From Lachnoclostridium phytofermentans (GTDB lineage: Bacteria; Bacillota; Clostridia; Lachnospirales; Lachnospiraceae): 6,112 bases of DNA. The stretch covers positions 423 to 6,534 of the forward strand of contig DPVV01000538.1 of assembly GCA_003526525.1 (NCBI GenBank), written 5' to 3'. The notes under the pieces are model-generated. The model ran no database searches and was not told the DNA's origin. It saw nothing but the letters and a program-made list of their open reading frames with translations. The position numbers and the translations under genes are program-made. Positions within the stretch are counted from its first letter, which is position 1. Each line of letters begins with the position of its first letter. This document shows positions 6,002 to 6,112 of this stretch, piece by piece.

Positions 6002-6112
6002 TTAAATAATTTTCTTCGCCATGGGCGAAACAAGCATCTTTTCCATTGACTCAATATACGGAATTTGATGCTTCATGATAACAAAAGTTGTTCCAAAATG
6101 CTTTATGTCTTC
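6002..6112 (-). CDS. C-terminal end of an unidentified gene (partial)
   Basis: The minus strand is open from the window edge for 36 codons to a TAA stop. The visible end of the protein includes HFGTTFVIMKHQIPYIESM and finishes with SPMAKKII. It lies 20 bases upstream of the 76-residue gene in the same direction, with no terminator between, so the two probably form an operon. The fragment is too short to assign to a family. Its coding nature is supported by the amino acid composition and the tight spacing. Confidence 0.6.
   Translation of the reverse strand, partial: EDIKHFGTTFVIMKHQIPYIESMEKMLVSPMAKKII

Overview
The window looks like chromosomal DNA from a low-GC Gram-positive anaerobe. A clostridium, possibly of the Lachnospiraceae, is the best guess. 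The reasons are AT-rich intergenic DNA, strong AGGAGG-type ribosome binding sites, intrinsic terminators after most genes, and a two-subunit (SdaAB + SdaAA) iron-sulfur L-serine dehydratase. The genus cannot be fixed from the sequence alone.

Left half (1-2880, plus strand): a serine catabolism operon. It holds an SstT-like sodium/amino acid symporter (7-1239), then sdaAB (1271-1939) and sdaAA (1949-2827), with gaps of only 31 and 9 bases. It ends at a strong intrinsic terminator (2842-2880). The expected flow is serine uptake by the symporter followed by deamination to pyruvate and ammonium by the two-subunit enzyme. The operon promoter lies left of the window.

Right half (2889-6112, minus strand): three separate transcription units that run towards the serine operon. 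Reading in their direction (right to left), the first is the last 36 codons of an unidentified gene followed 20 bases later by a 76-residue conserved-looking small protein (5751-5981), closed by a terminator (5698-5730). The second is a DUF1349 (concanavalin-like fold) protein (4845-5420), preceded by an operator-like palindrome and a weak promoter. The third is a DUF2207-type membrane protein with signal peptide, single membrane anchor and Gly-rich tail (2973-4601), which has a good sigma-A type promoter flanked by inverted half-sites. Hairpins separate each unit.

No tRNA, rRNA, CRISPR array, insertion sequence or phage gene was seen. Most of the window is ordinary chromosome. The points most worth a second look are the altered binding-site residues in the symporter, the two promoter-associated inverted repeats, the compact DUF2207 architecture, and the unidentified two-gene unit at the right edge.
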